DNA of 64,000 nucleotides. Source: Phytophthora quininea (taxonomy: Eukaryota; Oomycota; Peronosporomycetes; Peronosporales; Peronosporaceae). Below, piece by piece: positions 35,013 to 46,066 of this stretch. Each line of letters starts with the position of its first letter. Positions within the stretch are counted from its first letter, which is position 1. The notes under the pieces were generated by a model. That model searched no databases and was not told the origin of the DNA. It saw nothing but the letters and a program-made list of their open reading frames with translations. The position numbers and the translations under genes are program-made. Where the stretch lies: positions 349,303 through 413,302 of the forward strand of contig JAAVTG010000711.1 in NCBI GenBank assembly GCA_011947345.1, given 5' to 3'.

Positions 35013-38000
35013 ATGACGCAGAGCTCAACGATGTCGCGGCGGTCGGCGGCGGCGGACGAGGGCGCGCGGCTGTCGCTGTCCTACGACGCCAAGTCGCGAG
35101 CGTCTTCGTCGTCCTCCGTCTCCATGTCCCCGGGCTCGGCGGCCCGCGGGCTCGTCACGCCGTCTGTAACTCCTCGCCACCGCGGCGGCGTACCGCACGA
35201 CGTACCCCTGCGCTTCCACTGGGAGGGCTATCTGCAGAAGCGCTCGGACTGGCTCAAGCACTGGGAGACCTACTACTTTGTACTGCGGGGACGATCGCTC
35301 TACTGCTACCTGTCCGAAGAGGACGCACGTCGCCAGAACGCCAAGTCCAAGATCAAGAAGGGCCGCTTCGGCTTCTCGGACCGCGTGTCGCTCGTCAAGG
35401 CCTGGGATGTCGAGGAGGAGCACGATCTAGGGGCCCAGACCATCACTGGGTCGACAGTGTCCACACCTACAGCAGCAGGGGACAATGGAGACGCTAATCA
35501 GGGCAGTCCAGCCCCTTTGGGCGCTGAGGACAGTGAATCAGCCTTTAGATTCACATTGGCCACGCAGAAGGGCCATCAGCTGCACTTCCGCACCAACTCG
35601 GAGGCCAGCAAACACGTCTGGCTGCAGTTCGTGGCCAACGCAGTTGCAGACCACGATCTGTCGGGGCGGATCCATCCGTCGACGCATAGTCTGAGGACCA
35701 ATGTCGCCGACTTTTATCGAGGGTACGAGTATTTCTACGCTGCTTTGTGTGTCAGGGTGTCAGCAGATGAGGCGGGAATTCCTATGGATGGAGTACCGGC
35801 GTCCCCGTCGTCGGGGCCGAGACCATCTACACCAGGAGTCGGATCTACTGAAGAGACGGATCGGTCGAGCTTTACGCTGTCGATCCAAGGCGCGAAGAAG
35901 CCCAACGTTTCCTTCTTACCTGTCACACCTAACCAACCTTTGGCTAAGACGCAGGTGTTGGCGCCGATGGACCACGTCCTCGTGCGGTTCTTTTCGTTAT
36001 TGAAGTCCGATGTGATCTTGCGCAGTAACTATCTGCCGATGGTGCCTTTTGAAGGCAAATACCGTGGATTTGGAGGCGTGTTAGAGTACTTTACGAGGTT
36101 GTCGCAGTCTGTTCAGGTGGAACAGTTCATCGTGGAGAGTATCGAGCTGGAAGAGGACGAAGAACTTGACCAATCGCAGGATTATGTTGAACACAGGCAC
36201 CGCCGGAATCGTAACCGCGTCGTGGTAATCTCCGGAAGGGAAACCATGCAGGTCCGATACAACCAAACGACGTTTATGCAGCAGTGGAAGCACAAGCTTC
36301 ACTTTAAACCAGGCGATGGAGGTCGAGTAAGTCGCTGGGAGATCTTCGGCGACGTTGTAGCTTCCAGCGTAGTCTTCAAAGCTCCGGGGTGTACGACGAA
36401 TCTTACACTTCCGTCACTGGCTGAGCGTATTCGTGAATCTGTGGTCGGTGGATACGTGGTTTCTATCAATCTCAACCAAATTACGGATGTCCGGTCACGC
36501 GAGCTGCAAGGAGACGAGTTCTTTGTGCGTTGCTCGCTGGATACGAACGAGTTTGAAGGTGTGTGGCACACAGAGGCGCAATCTCGAGCTGCTGCACCTG
36601 TGGAATGCCCTCTGACAGCAACTCCAAGTCTGGGGGCGATATGCCGTCATCATACACATACAATTACCAGCAAGAGCTGTTTCTGCAGTTCGATCGGATC
36701 TCGCGGGACGACAACACCGTCCTGCTTATTGAATGCTGTCGCGCTTCGAATCACGAAGTAGTTGCGCGGACTCACGTGAACCTCGCAAGCTTCCTGAACG
36801 GCAAAAAGGGTGTTGGGGCCGTTGATGTCGGGAGCGGATCATTGTCCAGTCGCTTGAGGGGACGGAGTCGCCGAAAGTCAGGCAGCAACGCATCGAAACT
36901 AGGGGACCAACAAAGCTACGTTCTGTCGAACGACCACCAGAGTTTCTTCGGTAAGTTGCTCCTCGGGATAAGCATCTCGTCCATGTCCCATCGGTCGGTC
37001 TCGCAGAGATCATCGACCTCCAGCTTCCGAGGTAGTTTCTGTTCGGACGATGGGAGTATGGGCGCGCCATCGTTTGCTTCGTTGGAGAGCCCAGCAGCAC
37101 ACATGACTCCTAGCAATGGCTTCCGTTCCTTTGCTAAGTTGACGCAGCAATTTTCGCCTCCTGGAGAAGAGGTTATGCACCAGTTCGTTATCAACGGGGT
37201 ACGGTATCAACTGGCAGAGAAGTATCGCATGGTGAAGATCGTAGGCAAAGGCACGTACGGCGAGGTGATCGCTGCGAGCGACTTTGTGCACGGCGGTACG
37301 TTTGCTATTAAGAAGTTGGGCCAATTCCTCCGGCACCCGAAGGTAGCACTGTTGGCACTGCGCGAGATCAAGCTGATGAGCGAGATTGGATCGCACCCGT
37401 GTCTTATGGGCTTCCACGAGCTGCAGCGGCCACTGGACTACGAGCACTTTGAAGATCTGTATATCATCCAACCGCTGATGGAGACAGACTTGTGCCGCAT
37501 CATCCACTCGAAGGAGAGTTTGAGCGACGACCAAGTGCAATACTTCTTGTACCAAATGTTGTGCGGCATTCACTATCTGCACTCCGCGGACGTGCTGCAC
37601 CGTGACATCAAACCTAGCAATATCCTCGTCAACTCGGACTGTCGGATTAAGATCTGCGACTTTGGGCTTGCTCGACACGCCAACGATCGAGACTTAGCTG
37701 AAGGACTGTCAGAGTACGTGGTTACGCGCTGGTACCGTGCGCCAGAGTTATTGCTGGCCAACGCGTACACAAAGGCCATCGACATGTGGGCGATCGGCTG
37801 CATCTTTGCTGAGTTGTTGGGCCGCCGCATCATGTTCCCCGGCACATCGTATGTAGATCAGCTTAAGGTTATCGTTGATGTCGTTGGCACTCCAGAGACC
37901 TTCAGCTTCTGCGATAACCCGGTGGCACGTCGCTACGCCGGACGGCAGTTCCTGATCCAGAGCCAGAAGGTGCCTAAGGTCGACTGGGCGCAGATCTTCC

Positions 38001-38278
38001 CCGACGCGAACCCCGACGGCTTGGACCTGCTAGATAAGCTGCTGCAATTCGACCCAGCCAAACGTATCACGGCTGCAGAGGCGCTAGAGCACCCGTATGT
38101 GAGCCAGTGGCGCGACTCGCAGCTGGAGCAGCCGTGCCACACTGAGGTAGCGACGAACCTCACGCAGTTCGACTACGCGCAGGTGTCGTACGACCCGCAG
38201 ACGTTGAAGGAGCTGCTCTACCAGGAAGTGATGAAGGCGCAGCAGCAGCAGCCGCAGCCGCAGACCATCGCCGAGTGA
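35013..38278 (+). CDS. PH domain-SnoaL-like-C2-like-MAP kinase fusion protein, frame broken once
   Basis: About 1,088 residues. A Ser-rich N-terminus is followed by a PH domain (residues about 68-210: HWEGYLQKRSDWLKHWETYYFVLRG to LQFVANAV), a SnoaL/NTF2-like domain (about 315-450: VRFFSLLKSD, GFGGVLEYFTRL, VSRWEIFGDVV) and a C2-like segment (VSINLNQI, FVRCSLDT, QELFLQFDRI). A complete MAP kinase domain follows: glycine loop VGKGTYGEV, FAIKKL, HRDIKPSNIL, CDFGLARH, VTRWYRAPELLL. The activation-loop motif is Ser-Glu-Tyr (37709-37717) rather than the usual Thr-x-Tyr. The frame breaks at or near a G2 run, 36602-36603, inside the C2-like part; one extra base joins both halves. The lipid-binding modules suggest a membrane-recruited MAPK. 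Confidence 0.85.
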
Positions 38279-38415
38279 TTGAAGGCGGGGAAAAGAGAGC
38301 TGTATCATGTAGATAAATCCAAAAAGCAAGTTGAAGTGAACATGGCTACATTGAGTCTATCATTAAGCATATACCTTTATATTATCATTCGGTTGATCTG
38401 CGCCATCCGAGCCTC

Positions 38416-38422
38416 TCATTCC
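38416..38422 (+). promoter_or_regulatory. Oomycete initiator (TCATTCC) for MRPS9
   Basis: TCATTCC is an exact match to the Phytophthora initiator core, 16 bases before the ATG of mitochondrial uS9. Confidence 0.5.
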
Positions 38423-38438
38423 GGTCCCAAAGTCTGCC

Positions 38439-39398
38439 ATGAAGCTGCTGCTGCTGACGGCGCGTCGCGTGGCGCGTGCGGCGGCCCCCGCAGCTGCCGC
38501 CGCCTTCCGTCCGGTATCTCGCCCCGTGCTCAACGCCGTCTCCGTCCCCGGCGCGCGTTTCCTGAGCGATAAGAGCGACGAGAAGCGCAAGAACAAGGAT
38601 GCCGCCAAGCTCTTCGGCAGCTCGGACGACAGTGACAGCTCCGACTCTGACTCCGACTCTGGATCGGACTCGTCCAGCGATGAGGAGGAGGAGGTGGAGC
38701 TGCTGCCCATCGATGAGGAAGGCATCTCCAACCACGAGCGACGACGCCGCCTGGACGTCTTCTTGGAGCACAACCGCGAGTACTTTGACGAGGAGCGCTG
38801 GGGCGCCGAGGACGGCGAGAAATGGTTCGGATTCGACGGTAACATTGACGCCATGACGGAGGAGGGCGTCCCCACGTGGCTGCAGTCGGTGCGCAACATG
38901 ATGAGCGTCCAGGAGGAACGCGAGATGCGAGCCAAAATGGCCCGCAGGACGTTCCACGAGGCCAAGAACAAGATTGTGCGCGTGCGGAAGCTGGACGAGA
39001 AGGGCCGTGCGTACGGCACGGGACGCCGCAAAACCAGCACGGCCCGTGTGTGGGTTAAACCGGCTGCCGAGCCGTTCACCGGACGCATCTCGGTCAACAA
39101 GAAGGACCTGGTGGACTACTTTGTGCGGGACACCCACCGCGAGGACGTCCTCAAACCGTTCTCGGTCATTGAGAAAATCGGCGGCTTTGACGTGTACTGC
39201 ACCGTCAAGGGCGGAGGCCTGACGGGACAGTCGGGTGCTGTGCGTCACGGTATCGCCCGTGCGCTACAGAACTTCGACCCCGAGCTCCGTCCGGCGCTCA
39301 AGAAGGCAGGTCTGCTCACGCGCGACCCGCGTATGGTGGAGAGAAAGAAGGCTGGTCAGGCCAAGGCCCGCAAGAAATTCCAGTGGGTCAAGAGATAG
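38439..39398 (+). CDS. MRPS9: Mitochondrial ribosomal protein uS9
   Basis: 319 residues, one exon, intact. An Ala/Arg-rich mitochondrial presequence (MKLLLLTARRVARAA...) is followed by an acidic Asp/Ser stretch and the S9 domain at the C-terminus: GRAYGTGRRKTSTARVWVKP, GRISVNKKDLVDYF, CTVKGGGLTGQSGAVRHGIARAL, LLTRDPRMVERKKAGQAKARKKFQWVKR, the invariant S9 tail. It is a component of the mitochondrial small ribosomal subunit. Confidence 0.94.
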   Translation: MKLLLLTARRVARAAAPAAAAAFRPVSRPVLNAVSVPGARFLSDKSDEKRKNKDAAKLFGSSDDSDSSDSDSDSGSDSSSDEEEEVELLPIDEEGISNHERRRRLDVFLEHNREYFDEERWGAEDGEKWFGFDGNIDAMTEEGVPTWLQSVRNMMSVQEEREMRAKMARRTFHEAKNKIVRVRKLDEKGRAYGTGRRKTSTARVWVKPAAEPFTGRISVNKKDLVDYFVRDTHREDVLKPFSVIEKIGGFDVYCTVKGGGLTGQSGAVRHGIARALQNFDPELRPALKKAGLLTRDPRMVERKKAGQAKARKKFQWVKR

Positions 39399-39640
39399 AT
39401 GCAACAGGTACGGGCTGCTTCAGACAGGAGCCCCAAACAGGCAGACAGCAAGTCGAGAGAGGGTTGCGTTCGTCTGCTCAATCCAACGCTACTACCGCTG
39501 CGGTTCGTCGGTTGTGCTCTTGTGTGTTTTATTGCCATACATATCTGCAGAGCCTACGCCGCCGTCATAGCTCAATGTGTTGATTCAACCAGGACACAAG
39601 CAAGTGGGCTCTACAGTTTTTCCAAACTTGTTTCTTTGCG

Positions 39641-40399
39641 CTACAGCGCCATGGACGCTTCGAGCTTCCGCAAGGCTTCCAGTTCGTCCTCGTCGGCATT
39701 TCCCACCACGTTGATGTTGGACTCGACGGCGTGCGTCGGCACGTCCGGCAAGTTGTACTGCGCCGGCGGCGCAGACGGAGTAGCCGCTGCTGCAACGGGA
39801 ACCGGCGGAGCTCTGGCTGCCGCCGCCGCGGCTTGTGCAGGCGTCGCCACCGTCTCGACCGGCTCGAGCGTCTTCTCCTCGAGCTCGAGCTCCTCCATCT
39901 CCCGCAGCTCATCCTCCAGCTCGTCGTCGTCGTAGAGCTGCGAGCCGAGCGGCTGCGAGATGGCGCGGCCGATCTCGTCGGCTGTAGCCATCTCCTCCTG
40001 GATGTCGTCCATGATGTTGTCCACTTTGTCGACGTTCATCTGGCCGTGGATGGCCTTCATCTGCTCGGCGCCCGAGCGCAGCGCCGTGAACGTCTCCATG
40101 TTGACGTGTGCGCTCTCGAGCGTCATAACCTGCGTCTCCAGCGTCATGCGCGCGCCCTGCAGCTTCTCCACCTCGGCCTCGTACATTTTCTTGCGCTTGA
40201 GGGCGAAGATGGCGCCGCGCTTGTCCTTGGCCGCGCTCTTCTGCTTGGCCTCCTGCAGCTGCAGCGCGATCTTCTTGACGATGTGCAGCTCGCGCTTCTC
40301 CAGCGACTCGAGCTGCTCGCGCAGCTTGCGGATCGTGTCGGCCGTGGCCACGGGGCCCGTGCGCGCCGGCGCCGCCGACTTGCGCCCGAACAAGTTCAT
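39641..40399 (-). CDS. VPS32: ESCRT-III subunit SNF7/VPS32 (CHMP4)
   Basis: 252 residues from MNLFGRKSAAP at 40399. It has a basic N-terminal helix region (KLREQLESLEKRELHIVKKIALQLQEAKQ), the long coiled helices of the Snf7 core (AIFALKRKKMYEAEVEKL, NVDKVDNIMDDIQEEMATADEIGRAIS), an acidic C-terminus with an Ala/Pro linker, and a final MIM-like helix DEDELEALRKLEASMAL. SNF7 polymerises into the membrane-remodelling ESCRT-III filament. The in-frame upstream Met (40564) lies in the promoter. It is divergent from the glycosyltransferase gene, 188 bp away. Confidence 0.93.
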   Translation of the reverse strand: MNLFGRKSAAPARTGPVATADTIRKLREQLESLEKRELHIVKKIALQLQEAKQKSAAKDKRGAIFALKRKKMYEAEVEKLQGARMTLETQVMTLESAHVNMETFTALRSGAEQMKAIHGQMNVDKVDNIMDDIQEEMATADEIGRAISQPLGSQLYDDDELEDELREMEELELEEKTLEPVETVATPAQAAAAAARAPPVPVAAAATPSAPPAQYNLPDVPTHAVESNINVVGNADEDELEALRKLEASMAL

Positions 40400-40587
40400 C
40401 GTTTGATATAAAATGTGTGTCAAAAGGTCAAATAGGAAGAAAAATCCATCTGCCGACATTTTTGTAAACGGTGCCACACAAGATCCTCCCGAACTCGCGG
40501 TGCCACTTGCTACCGCCACCCAACGAGTCGTTTCGCAGCCATTTCTGGACAGTAACCAAGACACCGACGACGCCCAAGCCGCTGTCG

Positions 40588-41642
40588 ATGCTGACGATGG
40601 CCAAGGAGTGGCGCGTGTTCATGAGGCAGCCCGTGCTGCCGCACCACAAGACCCGCTCGGCCTCCTGGCTGCGCCACTTGACGGTGCTGCGCGCGCTGCT
40701 GCTGGCGGGTACGCTGTTTGTCTGCTGGGGGTACACGCAACTGCTGGTGCGCTACGGCAGCATTTCCCCGCGGCCACGGCGCTCTTCACGACGGCGTACG
40801 ACGGCCGCATGGCCGACGACCGTCCTCCTGAGACTTGGAGACCCCCGTTCCGCGTGGTGGTGTCGCTCACCACCACCCCAAGCAGACTGGACAAGGTCAT
40901 GGACAGCGTCCGATCGTTGACCAAGCAGAGTTTGACACCTGATCAAATCTACGTCAATATCCCGGAAGGACCGATGAAGAGACACCCAGAAAGGTCCTAT
41001 GACGACACCGAGATGCCGACGGAGCTCAAGAGCCTAGCGCCACTCGTCAAGATCAACCGATGCGTCGACGACGGCCCTGCTACCAAATTGCTGGGAGCGT
41101 TGAGACTTGAAAAGAACGCGTCGACTTTGATCATCACTTTAGATGACGACTTTGAGTATCCGCCGGAACTGGTGGCGTCGCTGGCTTGGGAGGCTCTGGC
41201 CAAGCCCGATGATGCCTTGGGCGTCTGTGGATGGGGTATGCTGCCCATGTGGCACAAGGTGGGGGTTGTGCCGGCCTACGTGCCGTACTTCATGCGCCCT
41301 CGAGGACGCTACGTGGATATCTTGCAGGCCTGCTGCGGCAATGCTTATAGACGCGGGTTCTTTACGGATGTCGAAGCGCTGGCCGACATCCCGCCCGTAT
41401 GTGTGACTGTCGACGACGTCTGGATTGCTGGCTATCTGCGCACAGTGGAGGAACACCGCAGTGCGCTCATTAGCAAACGACTCGACCCGACCGACCCAGA
41501 GTGGAAGAAAGAGGAAGCGAAGTCGACTGAACGACAGATGACGTTATCGAGCTTCAACCACGAGCACCAGGTGCACTACAAGTGCGTCCAAGCACTTGAG
41601 GAGAAGTTCCAGCGGCGGTGGACGCGTAACTTCGAAGAGTAA
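40588..41642 (+). CDS. Type II membrane glycosyltransferase (GT-A fold), frame broken once
   Basis: The N-terminal frame (from 40588, alternative start 40597) has a short cytosolic tail and one hydrophobic anchor (LTVLRALLLAGTLFVCWGY). After the break at the T3 run 40763-40765, the catalytic domain continues: RVVVSLTTTPSRLDKVMDSVRSL, QIYVNIPEGP, DGPATKLLGAL and the DDD metal-binding motif in TLIITLDDDFEYPPELV, then CGWGML. One extra T joins anchor and catalytic domain. About 351 residues. It is likely a Golgi or ER transferase; donor and acceptor cannot be told. Confidence 0.8.
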
Positions 41643-41961
41643 CCAGACGACAGCCATATACATGCATGCCTCTCCGACCGCATAGATGACGACTACTTAC
41701 AGCAATTAGGTCGGTACGAACTCCGCCGATATGTAATTACGCACGTGCATTACTCGAATTCGTTCCTTGTTCGTGCCACGACTAGAAAACGTCTCTCATG
41801 CCCCAATTGTTGAGGACCGCCTTCGCAAAACTTGTCTACCAACGACCCTCATTCCAACGGAGGGAAGCTCTGCCTCTGCATGTATCTAATCAAGTTGGCA
41901 GACAGCTCGGAACGCAGGTAGGTCAAGTTGACGCTCCTCCTTTCCTGAGCTCGAGGCGCAT
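41643..41961. other. Intergenic, no gene seen
   Basis: 319 bases between convergent gene ends (glycosyltransferase and SEC13), presumably both 3' UTRs. Confidence 0.5.
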
Positions 41962-43080
41962 CTATTCGTTGCCGTTGTGGATGGCTCCAGCCTCATCCAC
42001 AGACGAAATTTGTCTGCATTGAGAAGCATATCGTCAGGTTCAGTTGAATCGACACATTGCAAGGGGTACGAAGTTACGTACATCCACTTCTTGTCGAGCG
42101 TCTCCTTCCAGAGCGTGACCTTGTGGTCGCCCGAAGACACAGCCAGCACGTTGCCCGTGACCGACCAGCTCACGCGCCAGACCGGAGCGTCGAACGTGTG
42201 CAGCAGCTCGCGCTTCCACGTCGGGTCCTCTGCGCTCTGGGACCAAATGTACACGTGTTTGTCCTCGGAGCAGCTCGCGATGAGGTTCACGGGCAGTCCG
42301 GTACTGGGCGCCCAGGCCACATCGCGCACCCAATCGCTGTGGGCCGGAACGGAGCTGATCTCCTGCTTGACCCACTCCGTCTCGCCTTCCGGCAGGCTCC
42401 AGATCTTAATCGTCTTGTCACAAGACGCAGTCACGACGCGGCGGATCGGACCCGTCGGACCCTGCGAGCCCACCGAGTTGAATGGCGCCCAGCTGACGGC
42501 GTTGCAGCCCAGCGCGCTGTCCTTGAAGTGGCTCACGCTCCAGCCTTCCGCTGCTATAGAAACACAAGTTAGAAGAAATAACCTTCTTGCAATGATCTGG
42601 TTACGTACGCGAGTACGTGAGGACCGACACGGTGCCGTCCGCAGACGCGCAGGCCAGCGCGAGTCCGTACTCGTGCGGCGCCCAGGCGATGCTGTTGACC
42701 GACGACTCGTGGAAACCGTGCACGTAGGCCTGCTGCCATTGGTTCAGACTCTGCTCGCGGTAGATGATGACCTTGCCGTCGTACGAGCAGGCCGCCAGCA
42801 ACACGCCGAACTTGGGGTGCGCCCAGGCCACCTGCCACACGGGGCCTTCGTGGCCCGTCAGGATCTGCTCGTTGTTCTGCACGTCGCCAGTGACGTCGTA
42901 CACTTTGATGGTGCGGTCCGAGGAGCACGTGGCCAGGCGCTTGCCGTAGTAGTCCAGCTGCGCGTCGTGCTGTGGTGGGGATACGGTGTAAGATGGACAG
43001 TGAGAGGCAAGAAGGAGAGAGCAAGTGCGTACGATCATGTCCTCGTGCTGCGTGTCGATGGAGAGGATCGGGGCGCTCAT
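41962..43080 (-). CDS. SEC13: COPII coat / nuclear pore protein SEC13
   Basis: Four exons: 43033-43080, 42609-42969, 42082-42553 and 41962-42013. Introns are 63, 55 and 68 nt in consistent phases. The product is 310 residues, the usual SEC13 size. It is a six-bladed WD40 propeller: [136 protein letters not shown]. The last exon supplies a short acidic tail. SEC13 acts in the COPII cage and the nuclear pore Y-complex. The first intron is a multiple of three, which makes the genomic frame look longer than it is. Confidence 0.95.
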
Positions 43081-43269
43081 GGTCGAAGGCGGCGGACGTG
43101 CTTCCGTGGCAGCTTTTGGGAGGATAAATGCAGCGTAACCCAATATTTGGACTACAAACGTGATATTCCCATTAAAATCTCCGTTTTCGAGCACGCCACC
43201 AACCAAGCTGAGCAGCACAACGCCTTCTGAAAGGCAATTGCATTTCTGATGACTTTATATTAATTCACT

Positions 43270-45455
43270 CCTCACAGTAGTTCGTCTACAAACAACCTCA
43301 GCGCACTCTCCAGCAGATCGTCACCGTCCACAACGACCTCCTGCTTCACCACAACGTCCACCAGCTCGTACAGCTCCTCCACGTCCTCCAAACACAGCGG
43401 CGTCGGCGTCCGGAACGGCTCCAAGTCGGCACTCACCTGACGAGGGGACCGGTGCAGTGACGGCGTCGGAAAGTCGAGCAGCTCTTTGAACTTCAGCTCC
43501 GGCGAGAACAAGGCCATCCCCACCGCCGTCGCCAACGGAGCAACTTCCCTCTTGATCGGGTCGAACAGAGTAATTGGGTGCGTGTTGACGGCCTCTCCGC
43601 TCGTAGCACGCAGCCGCTTGCGCTTCTCCAGTCGCCGCTGGTTGCGGTTCGCCTTGGCGCGGTGGAACGCGCACATGCTGTGCAGCGCGCCCGTCTTCTT
43701 GACCGTGCGGGCGCGCAGGCAGTGCTTGCTCGGGTATCGGCAGCGCAGCGCCGGGTCCGAGGCGATCTCGTGCGGCAGCGGGTCTTCCTCCACCAGGATC
43801 TCCTCTCCGTCGTCGTCGTGGCCGGCGGTGGGCAGGCCCAGCGCGGAGGCCGAGGTGAGAACGACTGGCGTCAGTGTTGATGTCGATGTCGATGTCGATG
43901 TCGGTGCCGATGCAGGTCTGTCCGACACAGGCAATGCTCGCTTCTTGCCGATGAGCGTCGGTGTCGTGGTCGTGGTCGTGGTGGTCTTGGCGGTGGCGGT
44001 CCGATCCATAGCGGCGGTGGTGGAAATCATTGCAGGCATTGCCGTCATGGTGGAGCGATGCGGTGCAGAAGCAAATCCGAGCAGACAGACAGACAGACAA
44101 GCGATCACGTCGAGGCCGATCCAAAAGTGAAGACGGCGAGGAACAGCTTGGGGGACAGGTGAGGTGGACACGTACATGTAAATACGTCGAGCAAGCTTCG
44201 AGTCGTGGCCCGCTCTCCAGACGCATCCCACGGTGTGACTTCGCTACAGCTCGGAGAACCAGCGGGTTTAACCACCCGCCTGCCGTTGGCCCAGAGTCGG
44301 GCTCGAGTGGCTCCAGGTGTCGGTGCCAAGCGAGTGTATTCCGCTTGCAGCTGGTGACGACTGCGATTGCAGAGATCGAATCGAAGGCAGCCGAGTCGGG
44401 GCTGGGCCCTGCCCTGCTCAAGTCGCGTCGAGCATCGACTTCGTGCACGGCCTGCCCTATAGCCGCTTCAACGCGGTCTCCGCTTCTTCCAGCGGTATCC
44501 GGCGTCGGAGACACGAAGTCGGCGGCTGATCATGGCTTCCTGTGCTTGTCTGCACGGCAGCGGTCAGCCCTGTGGCGTCGACGCTCGACAGTCTTGCAGC
44601 CGATCTTGTCGGCGTTGAGGCGTCGGCGTCCGCGTCCGCGTCGGCGTCCGCGTCGGCTCAGCGTCGTGGTGAAGGTGCCTGACCTCCCAGCCGGCCCCGG
44701 CGCAGCGTGAATCACCCCACCGAGGCGCAACGTGCGGCGTCTTGAGGTCGTCGCCGAGCAGATGATCGCCGCGACAACGGGCGTCAGCTGCCGCAACGCT
44801 CAGGTTTGACGCGAGTTACTCACGTGCAATGGAGACTGCGCTGCAGGCTGGTTTCACCGAGACATGACGCCGCTCGGCAACATGAGTCAGCCTCTCTGGA
44901 GCCGAGTATGGAGGCCGACGGAGCGAGCAGGCGGGTCTGGTGAAGAGATATGCTGTCGAGGAAGCCGACACGAAGCTTCATCGCCTGCGATGGAGGGCAT
45001 TGCCTATGTTTTGCGTTGGCGCTTGGTCATTGCACTCGGCCTGCGAGTCGGAGGGAATTCAGCACGCGTTCGTCTCCATACGCGGCCGCCGTGGTCCCAC
45101 CGTCGTCGACGACTTGAGTCACGCTTCAACGCATCGCCTTTTGACTTGCCGCGGTGACGACGCGGCCTTGGAGAGGAGTGTTGACAGACATTCGGACTCG
45201 GGAGGTGTCCACGTTGCAACCAGCCGCGAGTGCTCTGCTCCGATCGTCGAGGTGTTGGCATTGGGCTTTTCGAGTCGAAGGCGACAGCTCCGAAACCTGC
45301 AAGAGCGTCGTCCAGATGGATGCGCAGCAACGAGCTGTCCTCCGGCTGGTGGAGGGCTAGTTTTGTGGTCATCTAAAACGACTAGAAAAATATAGTATTG
45401 CAGCCACGCTTTGGTGGTTGTCCCAGTACGTGTGTGCAGCTTGCTTTTGGTGCAA
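43270..45455 (-). repeat. Duplicated segment, copy A (inverted relative to B and C)
   Basis: The reverse complement matches copy B (53423-55424) and copy C (about 60727-62915) along its whole length: the Cys/His gene plus about 1.3 kb upstream. The homology stops at the gene's 3' end in all three. A GATGTC hexanucleotide array (4 units, 43879-43902) lies inside the gene. The part upstream of the gene shows no second supported coding frame. Confidence 0.85.
43272..44048 (-). CDS. Cys/His-motif protein, copy A (intact)
   Basis: A Thr/Ser-rich, low-complexity N-terminus from MTAMPAM (44048; an in-frame ATG at 44231 is also possible) leads to an acidic segment. The central motif CRYPSKHCLRARTVKKTGALH, then CAFHRAKANRNQRRLEKR, has conserved Cys and His residues that could bind one zinc ion and a basic HR-x-AN-x-NQRR tail. 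The C-terminal half has short acidic helices (DLEPFRTPTPLCLEDVEELYELVD). I know this Cys/His pattern only as a recurring oomycete motif, probably nuclear. It is one of three copies in the window; this copy has a continuous frame. Confidence 0.7.
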   Translation of the reverse strand: MTAMPAMISTTAAMDRTATAKTTTTTTTTPTLIGKKRALPVSDRPASAPTSTSTSTSTLTPVVLTSASALGLPTAGHDDDGEEILVEEDPLPHEIASDPALRCRYPSKHCLRARTVKKTGALHSMCAFHRAKANRNQRRLEKRKRLRATSGEAVNTHPITLFDPIKREVAPLATAVGMALFSPELKFKELLDFPTPSLHRSPRQVSADLEPFRTPTPLCLEDVEELYELVDVVVKQEVVVDGDDLLESALRLFVDELL

Positions 45456-46061
45456 ACTGATTGCCAATGTTGATCACGCCAATGCCCGATCTGTGGCAAG
45501 CACCTCGCTATTCTAGAGCTGTGATATCGTCGCTGCCATTTGCTGGCGCAAGAAAAGCACGGAGGCGATGCTGGTAAACCTTCAAGCTTACCGTACAAAC
45601 GTGTAGTTTAACTAGGCAAATAAGTCACTTTGTTGTTCATCCGCATTGGCAGGAGGACCTCTCACCAAAGAACACACGCTCACGGTTTGTGTGTCTAATC
45701 GTCGAAGCGGGGCTTCTATCAAAGTAATGGTCAACTCACATCCGAATGCATCTCAACGGCGCTCTACATTCGACTCGAAAAGCCCTGTGGCGTACTCTTG
45801 TTACTGCCCCGCACGCTGGGGTTTCACTACGCAGTGCCGATGCGGGTCCAGTAGTCCGTCTGGCCAACGAGGTCGAATCGCCGATCCTCGTGCCGATGCA
45901 CCCCGACTGGTGCTGCACCCACTTTTATTTATACGCTCGTTCCGTCCGTCCAAATTAACCTGTCCTGACTGTATGCAGCCCGCCAAACCTGTCCGTGCTT
46001 GGGTGCCTATGTAGACACTCACACCGTCCTCGCTCGCACTTCCAAGGTCCGCTTGACCACC
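45456..46061. other. Spacer between repeat copy A and the retrotransposon
   Basis: About 600 bases with no supported gene. It includes short CGTCCGTCC-type repeats near 45944-45953, similar to those on the other side of the retrotransposon. Confidence 0.4.
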
Positions 46062-46066
46062 TACAG

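Noticed and set aside
39731..40411. 226-codon plus-strand frame opposite SNF7
   Set aside because: Leu/Arg-rich antisense of the conserved SNF7 helices.
43879..43902. Hexanucleotide array as a CRISPR-like repeat
   Set aside because: There are no spacers; it is a perfect short tandem repeat inside a eukaryotic coding region.
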